The translations under genes and the position numbers were made by a program. Of a DNA stretch of 64,000 nucleotides, positions 45,926 through 55,752 are shown piece after piece. Source of the DNA: Symsagittifera roscoffensis (taxonomy: Eukaryota; Xenacoelomorpha; Acoela; Convolutidae); the NCBI RefSeq assembly GCF_963678635.1, contig NC_087066.1, positions 11,206,517 through 11,270,516 on the forward strand, given 5' to 3'. Numbering within the stretch: position 1 is the first letter of the stretch; every line of letters begins with the position of its first letter. Under the pieces are notes generated by a model. That model did no database searches and was not told the origin of the DNA. It was given only the letters and a program-made list of their open reading frames with translations.

Positions 45926-48703
45926 TTGTTTGTGGTACGTTTGCATTGCCATCAAATTACGAATACTTTCATTTTGTACAAAACTATGCAGCGCAGGGAC
46001 TCGTTAGGATCGACTACTAAAATTCCCAGGCTAAGCAAGGGAAGCACGCGGAAATTTAGAACTAGGCGTAGCCAAACCTCGTTTAGCAGCGCTTCCGACG
46101 CGTTTGCTGAAGACGAATCGACTAAAGGTCAACCTGATCTTTCAGTGATCGAAATGAGACTAAGGAGCGAGAAAAACCTTGATGGCAATCAAGGGCGGAG
46201 CGCCGAGGCCGAGCCTGCGAGCGAAACGCCGGTGGATCCCTTTGACGAAGTGGAGCGAACGCTCATTCGACCCGACTTTGAGCCAGACGGGGTCCTCGAA
46301 CGAGAGGAAGTCGAGAGGACAGAGGAGACCTCGGAGCGTTCCGAGGTCGAACCTCGGGAGGAAGTGTTGTACAGGGGAATGTCCAAATCAGAGACTAAGA
46401 GCTATAAATGGAGAAAGGAACCTTCACATCTGACAAGTGCACACTCATCCTTGGCCAAACAGAGTAACAACGCGATGATGTCGAGTATGAGTCCGGGTGA
46501 AGAGCAGACGTTCTCGAAGGCCAAGAAGAGTTGGAAGTCCTTGTACGACGAACGCATGGCGTCACTACCAACTGTAGGTTTGACTTCCAGTGATGACTAC
46601 CCGGAGATAACCCATCCGGATGTGAACTTCACACCGTGCCCAAGGAACGACATGAGCAGGGAGGCATCTTCTGCCTCGCCGACCAGGCCTATGTCAGATG
46701 GGATAACGATGGGAGCATCATCAACGTTTGACAGACTGATGACGTCAATGCACAAGCAAAAGGGCGGTGCGTCATCAAGTACTAGGCTACAGCCACAGTT
46801 GACCTCGTCTTCTCTGGGGCTAACCCCGCCACTGGGGGCAGCTGGTGACATAAGTGATATGTTCGCTGGTGTGATGAATGGCCTGGATGAATTGAGGCGA
46901 GACATGACTAAGCGGATAGATCAAGTTGACGAGAGAGCTCACCATGGTCGAGAGAATTTGAAAGATGAGCTAACGCACGTGAAGTCGCAGGCGAGGTTTG
47001 ATCAGGCTCAATTGATTCGTGACACCGATCAATGCCTGGCCGAGAGCCTGGCTCAGGCAAACAAAGAGTCAGAGGAAAGAGAGGCTAGGATGACAAGAGA
47101 GATCGAGCGATTGTTGAATGATCATGATAATACCTACGCCCAAACGATGACTGGCCTGGAAAGGAGGTTGGACGCCAAATCTGACTTGATGATGCGGAAG
47201 CTTGACGCGATCCTGAATGGGAATAATTGGCAGGAGCATTCCAACTCAAGGGAGCGCTCACGCCATGCGAATGTTGGAGATGGTACGGGCAACAGTGCCA
47301 GAGCCCAGCAAGGCTCGAGAACGAACTACGAACATAGAAACAAGGAGCGGCCAAGGGCAGCCCCGCAGAGGCCTGGCTGGACAAATCCAGTCCCACCGGA
47401 GGCAGATGCCACCCCGGAGACAAGATTGCCAACCGTGCCACAAGTCAGTTCAGTACCAGATCTGACTACAGTCTCACAAGACACAACGATGTATGCCTCG
47501 ATGTTTGAGCCTCTGAACAGATCTCTTGAAACATTCATCACCAAGCTCTCGAAGTCAACCGAGAGAGGAGAGAGGTCAAGAAGAACACTGAAAAAGCCGA
47601 AGTCATATAAAGACGAGTCAGACGGCTGCATTGATACTTGGATAGAGGTGATGAAGTTACACTTTGAGGAAGAGAATCTCTCCAAGAAACAAGAGTGCAG
47701 CGCGCTGACGAGCAACCTAGAGGGTACTGCATTAAATTGTGTAATGGCGAAAAGAGCCAATGAGAGAGACAGCGCTCGCAAGATATTCGACATCCTGCTG
47801 AATCGTTTCGGCTCTGGAGTACAAGGGCACCAGGCCATGGTGAAGTTCGAGAAGAGGCGTCAGAGAGATGAAGAATCAATAGATAAATTCTTGGACGACC
47901 TTGAATTGCTCAGGAGGAGGAGCAACCCGGATGAGAGAATATCCGAACGAAACTTGGCGATCGCTTCGAAGTTCATGGATGGTGTAAGGAGTGAGGAGTT
48001 GAAGACGATGTTGGCCACTCACTTCACCCTGTCGCTTGACCAGGTACCCACGCCCGACGACTTGCGTATGAAGTCACGCGAGTATTTACTGATAAAACCG
48101 AGGGCGCAAAACCGTTACAGCAATTATGGCAACTATAGCGGGACAAACACTGGTGCGAATTCCAGTTGGTACAAACCTCGCGATGACATGGACAAGAGGA
48201 GGTCGTGTGCGAATTGTGGTTCGATGGACCATCACGTTTCTGCGTGTTCTGCATACAAACAGAACATGAAGGCCATAGGCTACTTTCTCGAGGACGCTGA
48301 CGCGACCGACGAGGATCATGAAGAGTACGTGAGAGGGCTCATCATGAAATATGGTCCGAGGTGTTTCTTCTGTAATTTGGAGGGACACTTCAAGTCGGAT
48401 TGTACTCAATTTTGGGACGCAGTAGCGGACGCGAAACATCCCCGCCACGAAGAGGCGCTTTCGGGTGTCAAGGCCAGTCGAGCACGTCTGATGAACGAGG
48501 CTGAATCTCGGAGAAAGGAAACGACACCGAGCACCTTTGCGACCAAAAAGGTTAAGACATGGCCTGACGAGGTGGTAGCCTCGAACCTCGAAGCAGAGTC
48601 GTCTAGTCCACTCAAGGTGGATTACGGCCTGGCGGCAAGGACAGCGCTGCAGAATGTCAAACAGCACCTTGCCACGAAAGAAGTGGAGCAATGGGTAAGG
48701 TAG
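45926..48703 (+). CDS. gag: Gag of the giant element
   Basis: Structural polyprotein, 925 residues if started at 45926; a second in-frame ATG at 45986 (MQRRDSLGS) is a likely start. The N-terminal 300 residues are Ser/Arg/Glu-rich and disordered in composition. A heptad-like, charged region at about 313-425 suggests a coiled coil. A retrotransposon Gag (capsid-like) domain lies at about 560-715 (WIEVMKLHFEEENL, FDILLNRFG). Two CX2CX4HX4C zinc knuckles follow at about 759 (CANCGSMDHHVSAC) and 812 (CFFCNLEGHFKSDC). The frame closes with TAG at 48701-48703, and the pol frame continues immediately in the same phase. At over 900 residues it is long for a gypsy Gag; the extra length is the N-terminal half. 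Confidence 0.93.
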   Translation: MFVVRLHCHQITNTFILYKTMQRRDSLGSTTKIPRLSKGSTRKFRTRRSQTSFSSASDAFAEDESTKGQPDLSVIEMRLRSEKNLDGNQGRSAEAEPASETPVDPFDEVERTLIRPDFEPDGVLEREEVERTEETSERSEVEPREEVLYRGMSKSETKSYKWRKEPSHLTSAHSSLAKQSNNAMMSSMSPGEEQTFSKAKKSWKSLYDERMASLPTVGLTSSDDYPEITHPDVNFTPCPRNDMSREASSASPTRPMSDGITMGASSTFDRLMTSMHKQKGGASSSTRLQPQLTSSSLGLTPPLGAAGDISDMFAGVMNGLDELRRDMTKRIDQVDERAHHGRENLKDELTHVKSQARFDQAQLIRDTDQCLAESLAQANKESEEREARMTREIERLLNDHDNTYAQTMTGLERRLDAKSDLMMRKLDAILNGNNWQEHSNSRERSRHANVGDGTGNSARAQQGSRTNYEHRNKERPRAAPQRPGWTNPVPPEADATPETRLPTVPQVSSVPDLTTVSQDTTMYASMFEPLNRSLETFITKLSKSTERGERSRRTLKKPKSYKDESDGCIDTWIEVMKLHFEEENLSKKQECSALTSNLEGTALNCVMAKRANERDSARKIFDILLNRFGSGVQGHQAMVKFEKRRQRDEESIDKFLDDLELLRRRSNPDERISERNLAIASKFMDGVRSEELKTMLATHFTLSLDQVPTPDDLRMKSREYLLIKPRAQNRYSNYGNYSGTNTGANSSWYKPRDDMDKRRSCANCGSMDHHVSACSAYKQNMKAIGYFLEDADATDEDHEEYVRGLIMKYGPRCFFCNLEGHFKSDCTQFWDAVADAKHPRHEEALSGVKASRARLMNEAESRRKETTPSTFATKKVKTWPDEVVASNLEAESSSPLKVDYGLAARTALQNVKQHLATKEVEQWVR
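48701..48703 (+). other. Gag-Pol UAG, predicted stop-codon readthrough
   Basis: Gag and Pol are in the same frame, separated by this one TAG. The 42 codons between it and the first Pol ATG (48830) are open and end in a Lys/Gln-rich stretch. Most gypsy elements use a frameshift or a single ORF; a one-codon barrier implies suppression of UAG, as in gammaretroviruses. A nonsense mutation in this copy is the alternative. Confidence 0.65.
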
Positions 48704-51700
48704 GAGCTGGAGAGCACAGATCTTCGGGAAAGTCTTAATGTCCTGAGTAAGACGACAAGAGCAGAAGATGAAAAAGAGCCCAAGAAACAGGGACTAAAAC
48801 TGAACGTTATATCTGGCAAGACTTTCGGCATGACGAAGGCAGGGACCAAAATAATGTCTATCATCTCAGTCGCAGGGCACCAGGTGGTCAAGAACCTGAG
48901 CGAGCCATCCGAGATTACACTGGTCCACCTGGACATCTATGCCGACTACCTGAAGGAGAAGGATCCCAAACTGGACTCCAGGGCAGTGCGAGCGCTGCTC
49001 ACAACGGGAGGTCCGAGGCTGATGAAAGTGGACGGACATTATATCGATGTCCATGGCCCTTACCCGATTCTGATGAACGTGGATGGCATCAATATCTACA
49101 CGAAAGCTCACATAACTGATGCGAACGATCAGGTTGGCCGGATATACATTGGTCAAGAGGAGCTGAAGGTCAGACGAATCGGACACAACGCGATGCTCGA
49201 ACAAGATGCTGTGCATATTGGTTGCGAGGCAGATCTGGCCGCACACGTTCTGGACGTGCAAGGCAGACAACTTTCAGTAAAGGGGCTGCTAGACACGGGA
49301 GCAGTGGTTAGTGTCATGCCAGTCAAAACTTGGACCGACATGGGTTTCGAAAGATCGGATCTCATACCGACAAACATCAGGTTGGCAGCTGCCAATCAGG
49401 GAGCGATCTATGTCGCCGGACGAACCCCGATCATCTCACTGCAGCTCGGAGGAAGACATCTTTGGATGAGCTTCCTAGTAGTAGAGAATTTGGATGAATC
49501 CGACCAGTTCATCCTAGGAAGGGATTTCGTTCGCAACTTTGACCTCACGATCGATCTCAACGACGGATTGATTAGGATCAAGGATCCTGAAAGAAAGTAT
49601 GAGAAAAGACCCCTTAATAAGATCTTAATTAATCAGGCCAAGGTGCCGATTTTTCTGGATCGAAAAGTTAGATTAAAACCGAACCAAGCCGTAATAGCAA
49701 CGTTTAGGATGAGGAACTTGAATGAACTCAGCAATGACAGACAGGTGTGTCTGGTACCAAATCCAAACAGTAAAAGCTCGGCTATTTTAGGAAGAAGCTT
49801 CTCACTCACTCAGAGCGGACTGTGTGTGAGTGTGTTATTGAACACAGAAGCAACAACAGTGACAATACAGAGGGGAAAGAATCTTGGCTACGCTTTGCCT
49901 CTGAACACAGGATTTCTGAGTGTGGAGAACTTGAAGAAGTTTGACGTAACTAAATGTCCATTACATGCGAACCAAGAATGTATAATGAAAAGAGTAATTG
50001 AATTGAAATCTTATAGGAAATTGTTTTCAATGAAGTCGGAAACAGATGATGGGCTGTCTAGTTGTTCCAACTTTCCTGAGAGGCCGACGGAAGCAGAGTT
50101 AGCAGCGAATAGGCCTGTCCTACCTGAGATAGAACATCTGAAGGGTAAAATATCTGACAAGGAACTAGATTCGCTTAGGGCGGTGCTAGATCGGAACGCA
50201 GACGTTTTTTCAAAGCATAAGGCCGATATAGGTTGTTGCAATTTTGTAGAGCACGAGATTGAGATAGAAGAGGGCTCGGTACCTCATAGGGAAGGGGCGA
50301 GAAGAATGACCCCAAATAAGTCAGAAGCGTGTAGGAAGGAAATTGAAATGTTAATGGAGTACGACATGATTGAGCCGTCGAAGTCCCCATGGGCTTGTGG
50401 CGTGGTCATGGCGAAAAAGAAAGGGGGACAACTCAGATTTTGTTGTGATTTTCGTTATCTGAACGCAGTGACTATAAAGGACGCATACCCGATTCCCCGC
50501 ATCGATGAGAGCCTATCCAAGCTGGGAGACGCTAAGTTCTTCACGACGTTGGATTTGGGCTCCGGATTCTGGCAAGTGCCACTCAGAAAGCAAGATCGAG
50601 AGAAAACAGGTTTCGCGTGTGAGCTGGGACTCTTCCAGTGGAAGAGGATGCCATTCGGATTGTGCAACGCGACGGCCACATTCCAGCGACTGATGGCCCA
50701 GGCACTCACGAGCGTCACTAAGAAATACGGGAATCTCATCATGTGTTATGTCGATGATGTTGTGATTGCAACACCAACCCTAGAAGACCACATAGAGAGG
50801 TTGGAGGAGGTGTTTTCTTGCATGAAGCAGGCGGGTCTGAAATGCAAACCCTCTAAGTGTGAAATCCTCAGGGATTCCATAAAGTATTTGGGCCGCCTGG
50901 TTGACAAACATGGAGTGAGACCAGATCCCGAAGCAGTTGAAGCGGTGTTGACCTGGAAGGCACCTAAAACAGATACACAGTTGATGAGTTTTCTGGGATT
51001 CGCCAATTATTATCGTGAGTTCATCAAGGGGTATGCTGACAAAATATACCCCATGCAGAGATTGATGAGAAACAAGGGCAAAAAGTTCACCTGGACTGAT
51101 GAGGCACAAGTCTCATTTGAAAACATCAAACGTGAACTTTGCGAGGCACCGGTCCTCGGCATGCCAACGGAGAAGGGAATGTTCGTGCTGGACACGGATG
51201 CATCAGTGGTTGCGATATCAGGCATACTTCACCAAGAGCAGGAGTGGAACGGGAGAACGGTTCTTCGTCCGATAGCTTATGGAAGTAAAGTCCTGAGTGA
51301 CACTGAGATGAAGTACGGCGCACCAAAAGCGGAGATGTTTGCTGTGATCACGTTCGTGGAAAAATACAGGGCCTACCTGGGGAGTGCTCCATTCAAGTTA
51401 CGTGTGGACAATCGTGCCCTTGCCTGGCTGAAAACCTATTCGATGGATCAAAGCTACATTGGTCGTTGGATCGTGCGCTTGGATGGATACCACATGATCA
51501 TAGAGCACCGTACCCGTGACAAGCACCAGAACGCAGATAGCCTCAGTAAAAAGACAGAATTTTATGAGCGCCTCGAGGAGAAGCAGGCTAACCAATCAGA
51601 GATCAAAGACGGGTTTTCCTTTCTGGACAAAGAAACCTACGATAAGCTGCCACTTACTAGGTGGTTAGACAAATCAGGACATCCTATACCTGGACACCCT

Positions 51701-54700
51701 GACCTTCCAGTGGAGACGGCCGCGGAGATAAAGCTTTTAGCCAGAAGCGAACCCGTTCCGTTGGACCTGCTAGTCCGATCCAACTTGGTACAGCAAGAAC
51801 TGACCAGGCTGGGTATAAACAGCATCGCTTTATTGAATAAGACGGTGAACGTGGCGCCGGACGTCATGGGAAAACTCCGTGACTTGTTGGATAGGGAAGT
51901 GAATAGGCATGATCGTGAATGGATGGAGACCATGCAGAGGTTGACTGTCACCGAGAGAACAGAGAAGAGGCCAGTGTCCATTCGCAGCCGAGGCGTTGAA
52001 CGGGATTGCAGGTCGATCGTCAACCAGCTGGTGACCTCGATGCCGAAAGAAGTATTGTTGAGAACTTCGTTCACTGAATATGGAACATCGAATCAAAACC
52101 AAGCTACTGAGGAAGTCAGGATCAGGTCGAAATCTAGCTTCACGAGGAGAGTGCACTTCACGGATGCAAAAGAGGAATATGAGCCAAGCCCAGATTGTTC
52201 GTCCATGGACGAGACAATGTCCGGGGAGTCTGACACCTTCGAGCCAGTCAAGGACGTCTCCTCTGATGAGTCAGACACCTTTGAGCCCGTGCAGGACGAC
52301 TTGTCCGGGGAGAGGTTGACTAGACCACCTAGGGGCAGAATTTTGTCCGGGGAGTCGGGTTCAAAGCGACCGATGGACAGAGTTTTGTCCGGGGAGTCAA
52401 GAAACATCTCAGACAACTTGGAATATGATGTTGAGGAATCAGTCGTTTCAAGTGGTGACTCGAGACCCCAGTCCTGGGACAACACGTCTGAAACAACTTC
52501 CAATTCCGATGTGTCAGAGATCGCAATCCACTCCTTATTGGTAGACTGGAAGCAGCGTGGGCTGGACCGAGAAACACATCAGGATCCAGACAGGGACAGA
52601 TACACCTCAGATGAAGAGGGCACTGTGGTAGATAATGCCGCAGACGAGCTCGAGCTGATAGCAGTTTCAAAACGCCCAACCAGATTGCTGCCACATGGTA
52701 CAGTCGTCCGTACCAATCTGGAACCATCTGTGCAAGAAGCGACGCCTTTGAAAAAGATATGGTGTGTCAAGTTGATGGACGATGCTCATGCTCCGGAGAT
52801 AATGAGTGGGCAAATGAACGTGGTGAAGACGTATTTGAAAGCCAGGTACAGGCTGTCGGATCTCCTGAGGGCTCAACGAAATGATAGAATGACGAGCAGT
52901 CTGAAAAGATGGATCGAGAATGGAGCACCTGACAAGGGAGACTTGGAAGAAGACAGCTACAAAATCCTGAAGCAATTTTACCTGAAGAGGAAAGACTTGT
53001 TGTACCTGAATAAGGACGGAATCGTAGCCTGTAAGCGCAAGGAGGAGGACAAGGTCCTTTATAAATACAATTCAATAGTGTTACCACAATTGTACCAGAC
53101 TGAATTGCTCTTTCGCTCACATGATCAGATGGGACATCAAGGCGTGGACAAAGTGTATAACAGGATACAAAAACGATTCGAATGGCCGGGATTGAAGAAG
53201 GCTTGTGAGAAATGGATAGCCGCATGCCTGTCTTGTCAACAGGCAAAGGATCCCAGGAAACTAAGGTTCCCCCTACAGTCAATAGAATCGTCAGGTTTCA
53301 ACGAAGTGGTGCAAATTGATCATCAGAAAATCTGCATGACAGCAACGGGCTATAATCAGGTGCTGGTAATGATCGACCATTTTACAAAGTATGCGGAGGC
53401 AGCACCCTGCATGACAGCGTCGGCAGAAGAAACATGCGATCATTTGATAAACGTGTGGATAGCAAGGCATGGCTGCCCCATCACGTTCCAATCGGACAAT
53501 GGCAAAGCATTCGTAGGTGATCTCACGAAAGAGTTAATGAAAAGGTCGCAGGTAGCGCAGGCCCACTCGACCACTTATCACCCGCAAACGAATGGCTTAG
53601 TCGAGAGGCAGAATCGCACACTGGTATCCATGTTGAGAGTCTACTGCTCACGCTATATGGATGACTGGGACAAGCACTTGCCGCAAGTGATGGGTGCTTA
53701 CAACAGCACGGAGCATTCCACCACGGGAATAAGCCCGCATATGATGCTGACGGGTCATGAAAAAGCACTCCCGTTAACGTTCTTCTACCCTGAATATGAA
53801 GGGAAGAGAACAGCACCGCAAACGTACGTGCGGGACGTTATTAGAAGACAACAGGACCTCAATGACTTATGCAGGAGGAATACGCAACAGGCGCAAATTA
53901 GACAAAAAAGGAGGTTTGATAAAAGAACAGCCGATGCAAAAGCCTACTCAGTTGGCGATTACGTCCGGGTGTTCCAGGAAGTGGTTCCACCAAAAGGAAC
54001 CAAGAAACTATTAAAGAAATGGCGTGGTCCATTTCAGATAACAGAGGTGCATCAAGGAGGTCGTTTTTATCGGCTGAGCACCGGAAGAGCGGCTCATTAC
54101 GAGAATATCAAACCACACAACGCCTCGTCCGAGGATTGGTGCATCCCAGCGGACATGCAAGAGGGAGACTATTTAATAGTGGATCCTGCTTGTGAAGTGA
54201 ATGAAAGGGGTACTCGCGACAAGAACGACGGGAATGAGATGGTGGACAATTGTGATCTACCACTGGATCTCGAGTTGACTGAGCGAGTAGAGGTGGACGA
54301 TGAAACTCTACCCTATGCCGAAGAAGACTGGGATTGCCCGGAACAAACCGAAATTGACAAAGGAATACAGCCTGACTTTCCGCTCACTATGGAGACACGC
54401 CAAAGTAAGAGGGGAAAAAACCAGAAGAAATACAATCCGTATGGCGAGGACTTCGTTGTAGACCGGATAGTAGTGAGTGATGTCATAGACTCGCTGGTGG
54501 GGCTGGACGAAGTAGCAATGCTAGAAGAAATCGACCTTGTGAACGATATGGATCAAGATTGGATCGACGATCGATCAGAACCGGAAGTGGAGTTCGAACC
54601 AGAAGCGGAACAGACTCATGAGCAAGAACTAACAAACTTGCGCGTGCTCGAATGGCTCCACGATCTGCCGACAGATCCAAAAGAGACGATCCTGACGATT

Positions 54701-54934
54701 CAGGACGTCGACAGAGACGGCGTCAAATACATCAGTCATGACAATACCGAGTCCAACTGGGTCGCCCCAGATGGTCCTCTACGTGTTCCACAATCCAACC
54801 TCGGTCTCCTAGACTTTGGGCGATCGACGGGGACGTCGATGGATATTTTTGTCCGGGGAGTGGGGGTAGGACTCACCCACACCGAAAATCTCATAATAAA
54901 AAAATTGAAATCGGCAAGGGAACCGGAGAACTAG
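48704..54934 (+). CDS. pol: Pol of the giant element: protease, RT, RNase H, integrase
   Basis: First ATG 48830 (2034 residues from there), but read most simply as an extension of Gag. Numbered from that ATG: aspartic protease around 153 (LLDTGAVVSVMP, later FILGRDFV); RT about 480-740 with LDLGSGFWQVPL and CYVDDVVIA at 638; RNase H from about 789 (LDTDAS). A long acidic linker contains repeated LSGES. Integrase has HH-CC (HDQMGHQG, CLSCQQ) and a DDE core: D in VQIDHQ (about 1494), D in QSDNGKAF, and E in NGLVERQ, with 35 residues between the last two. A GPF-type module (KWRGPFQI) follows, then an acidic C-terminal tail of over 250 residues. All catalytic residues I can check are present. The frame stops at TAG 54932-54934. 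Confidence 0.95.
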   Translation, partial: ELESTDLRESLNVLSKTTRAEDEKEPKKQGLKLNVISGKTFGMTKAGTKIMSIISVAGHQVVKNLSEPSEITLVHLDIYADYLKEKDPKLDSRAVRALLTTGGPRLMKVDGHYIDVHGPYPILMNVDGINIYTKAHITDANDQVGRIYIGQEELKVRRIGHNAMLEQDAVHIGCEADLAAHVLDVQGRQLSVKGLLDTGAVVSVMPVKTWTDMGFERSDLIPTNIRLAAANQGAIYVAGRTPIISLQLGGRHLWMSFLVVENLDESDQFILGRDFVRNFDLTIDLNDGLIRIKDPERKYEKRPLNKILINQAKVPIFLDRKVRLKPNQAVIATFRMRNLNELSNDRQVCLVPNPNSKSSAILGRSFSLTQSGLCVSVLLNTEATTVTIQRGKNLGYALPLNTGFLSVENLKKFDVTKCPLHANQECIMKRVIELKSYRKLFSMKSETDDGLSSCSNFPERPTEAELAANRPVLPEIEHLKGKISDKELDSLRAVLDRNADVFSKHKADIGCCNFVEHEIEIEEGSVPHREGARRMTPNKSEACRKEIEMLMEYDMIEPSKSPWACGVVMAKKKGGQLRFCCDFRYLNAVTIKDAYPIPRIDESLSKLGDAKFFTTLDLGSGFWQVPLRKQDREKTGFACELGLFQWKRMPFGLCNATATFQRLMAQALTSVTKKYGNLIMCYVDDVVIATPTLEDHIERLEEVFSCMKQAGLKCKPSKCEILRDSIKYLGRLVDKHGVRPDPEAVEAVLTWKAPKTDTQLMSFLGFANYYREFIKGYADKIYPMQRLMRNKGKKFTWTDEAQVSFENIKRELCEAPVLGMPTEKGMFVLDTDASVVAISGILHQEQEWNGRTVLRPIAYGSKVLSDTEMKYGAPKAEMFAVITFVEKYRAYLGSAPFKLRVDNRALAWLKTYSMDQSYIGRWIVRLDGYHMIIEHRTRDKHQNADSLSKKTEFYERLEEKQANQSEIKDGFSFLDKETYDKLPLTRWLDKSGHPIPGHPDLPVETAAEIKLLARSEPVPLDLLVRSNLVQQELTRLGINSIALLNKTVNVAPDVMGKLRDLLDREVNRHDREWMETMQRLTVTERTEKRPVSIRSRGVERDCRSIVNQLVTSMPKEVLLRTSFTEYGTSNQNQATEEVRIRSKSSFTRRVHFTDAKEEYEPSPDCSSMDETMSGESDTFEPVKDVSSDESDTFEPVQDDLSGERLTRPPRGRILSGESGSKRPMDRVLSGESRNISDNLEYDVEESVVSSGDSRPQSWDNTSETTSNSDVSEIAIHSLLVDWKQRGLDRETHQDPDRDRYTSDEEGTVVDNAADELELIAVSKRPTRLLPHGTVVRTNLEPSVQEATPLKKIWCVKLMDDAHAPEIMSGQMNVVKTYLKARYRLSDLLRAQRNDRMTSSLKRWIENGAPDKGDLEEDSYKILKQFYLKRKDLLYLNKDGIVACKRKEEDKVLYKYNSIVLPQLYQTELLFRSHDQMGHQGVDKVYNRIQKRFEWPGLKKACEKWIAACLSCQQAKDPRKLRFPLQSIESSGFNEVVQIDHQKICMTATGYNQVLVMIDHFTKYAEAAPCMTASAEETCDHLINVWIARHGCPITFQSDNGKAFVGDLTKELMKRSQVAQAHSTTYHPQTNGLVERQNRTLVSMLRVYCSRYMDDWDKHLPQVMGAYNSTEHSTTGISPHMMLTGHEKALPLTFFYPEYEGKRTAPQTYVRDVIRRQQDLNDLCRRNTQQAQIRQKRRFDKRTADAKAYSVGDYVRVFQEVVPPKGTKKLLKKWRGPFQITEVHQGGRFYRLSTGRAAHYENIKPHNASSEDWCIPADMQEGDYLIVDPACEVNERGTRDKNDGNEMVDNCDLPLDLELTERVEVDDETLPYAEEDWDCPEQTEIDKGIQPDFPLTMETRQSKRGKNQKKYNPYGEDFVVDRIVVSDVIDSLVGLDEVAMLEEIDLVNDMDQDWIDDRSEPEVEFEPEAEQTHEQELTNLRVLEWLHDLPTDPKETILTIQDVDRDGVKYISHDNTESNWVAPDGPLRVPQSNLGLLDFGRSTGTSMDIFVRGVGVGLTHTENLIIKKLKSAREPEN
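52213..52400 (+). repeat. Repeated TGTCCGGGGAG units inside pol
   Basis: TGTCCGGGGAG occurs at about 52218, 52302, 52347 and 52386, encoding LSGE or MSGE in the acidic linker between RNase H and integrase. The unit ending near 52398 also has GATGGA upstream, which matches the pre-LTR block at 59471-59512. Confidence 0.7.
54818..54865 (+). repeat. Internal copy of the pre-3'LTR polypurine block
   Basis: GCGATCGACGGGGACGTCGA followed by TGGATATTTTTGTCCGGGGAGT matches the block directly before the 3' LTR (59471-59512), with roughly three quarters identity over 42 nt and TTGTCCGGGGAGT intact. It lies within the last 120 nt of the pol frame. Confidence 0.75.
54898..54904 (+). promoter_or_regulatory. 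Candidate -1 ribosomal frameshift site A_AAA_AAA
   Basis: Seven A positioned so that the pol frame reads ATA AAA AAA TTG, i.e. X_XXY_YYZ in the zero frame. A -1 slip leaves pol 10 codons before its TAG and enters the macrodomain frame, which is open from 54742. I could not establish a downstream pseudoknot. Confidence 0.65.
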
Positions 54935-55467
54935 AGACAGAGGGCGAGAATGCTAAGAAACCACCTTTTGGACGAATCTTTGAATCGTATTTTGATCTCC
55001 CGAACCACTATTCGAACAATATCGTTATAACGGACAGCGATTTCATACTCACGGAACGCACGTGCGCCATAGCGATAACTGCGGACGTAAGCTTTAAAAC
55101 AGCACTAGCGGCCGACTTTAAAAGAGAGTACAAGAATATCGAGTTTTTATGGAAACAGAGGCCGGGTGTAGGAGGAATGATAGCGTTACCCCCTGTTGCA
55201 TCACAGATACCAGGGAAATATTTGTGTTTTTTGGTTACGAAAGCTACTGATAGGCAACACGTGAATCCGGAGAGCTTGGTGTTGGCCTTGACTCGACTTA
55301 GGGATTTCCTGGTTGAGAGAGGTGTGACCTCTCTCTCGTTGCCAGTTTATGATCCCAATAGAGGGAAGCTACACCCGAGAGAGTTGTACGCTCTTGTGCA
55401 TGTGATATTTTCAGAGACTGACATAGAGGTTTACTTACATAAAAAATACTATCTGAGCATATGCTAA
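54901..55467 (+). CDS. Macrodomain (TARG1/OARD1-like) extension in the -1 frame
   Basis: 189 codons in the -1 frame relative to pol, stop TAA 55465-55467. It reads FKREYKNIEFLWKQRPGVGG, KYLCFLVTKATDRQHVNPES, LRDFLVERGVTSLSLPVYDP and FSETDIEVYL. Order and spacing match the TARG1-type macrodomain: Gly-rich loop, Y-x-C-F-L-V-T-K strand, helix, lsLPvyD loop, and final V-F-x-x-TDI-x-V strand. Family enzymes bind ADP-ribose and remove it from proteins. The Lys of VTK is kept; the Asp-containing loop is altered (DPNRGKL), so activity is uncertain. The first ATG in this frame (55177) lies inside the domain, so independent initiation would truncate it. A role against host ADP-ribosylation is inference. 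Confidence 0.75.
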   Translation, partial: KIEIGKGTGELETEGENAKKPPFGRIFESYFDLPNHYSNNIVITDSDFILTERTCAIAITADVSFKTALAADFKREYKNIEFLWKQRPGVGGMIALPPVASQIPGKYLCFLVTKATDRQHVNPESLVLALTRLRDFLVERGVTSLSLPVYDPNRGKLHPRELYALVHVIFSETDIEVYLHKKYYLSIC

Positions 55468-55752
55468 GAATTGCGCTCGGCGATAAGTGGTTTTTATTAA
55501 GTTGCTCGATAAGAATTAGAGTCAAGTTTTAGGTTAGGTTTTAGGTACAGTATTAGGGATTAGGTTTTTATATGATAGTATAGGTGTGTGATGTTTATGT
55601 GTTTATGTTATGTTATTGTTATGATATGTTTTATGTTTGTGTCATCAAGGTGACAGCGCACATTTGTGCCACTCTGACAAAGGTAAAGGTGGACGATCCA
55701 CCTTGGTGCTAAATTTTAAATCAGAATTGAAAAAGAGAATCTGATACCCCCT
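55468..55752 (+). other. Spacer between macrodomain and ORF3 with a hairpin
   Basis: AAGGTGG-ACGAT-CCACCTT (55686-55704) is a perfect 7-bp hairpin. TTGTGCCACTCTGAC near 55663 resembles the LTR start TTGTGCCATTCTGCC. The stretch just before ORF3 ends in a pyrimidine-rich tract and AG (TGCTCTTGGCAG at about 55755-55766), a possible splice acceptor for a subgenomic RNA. Confidence 0.5.

Noticed and set aside
55663-55680. Second LTR start between macrodomain and ORF3
   Set aside because: Only about 15 nt resemble the LTR start; the following sequence does not match, so it is too short to call.
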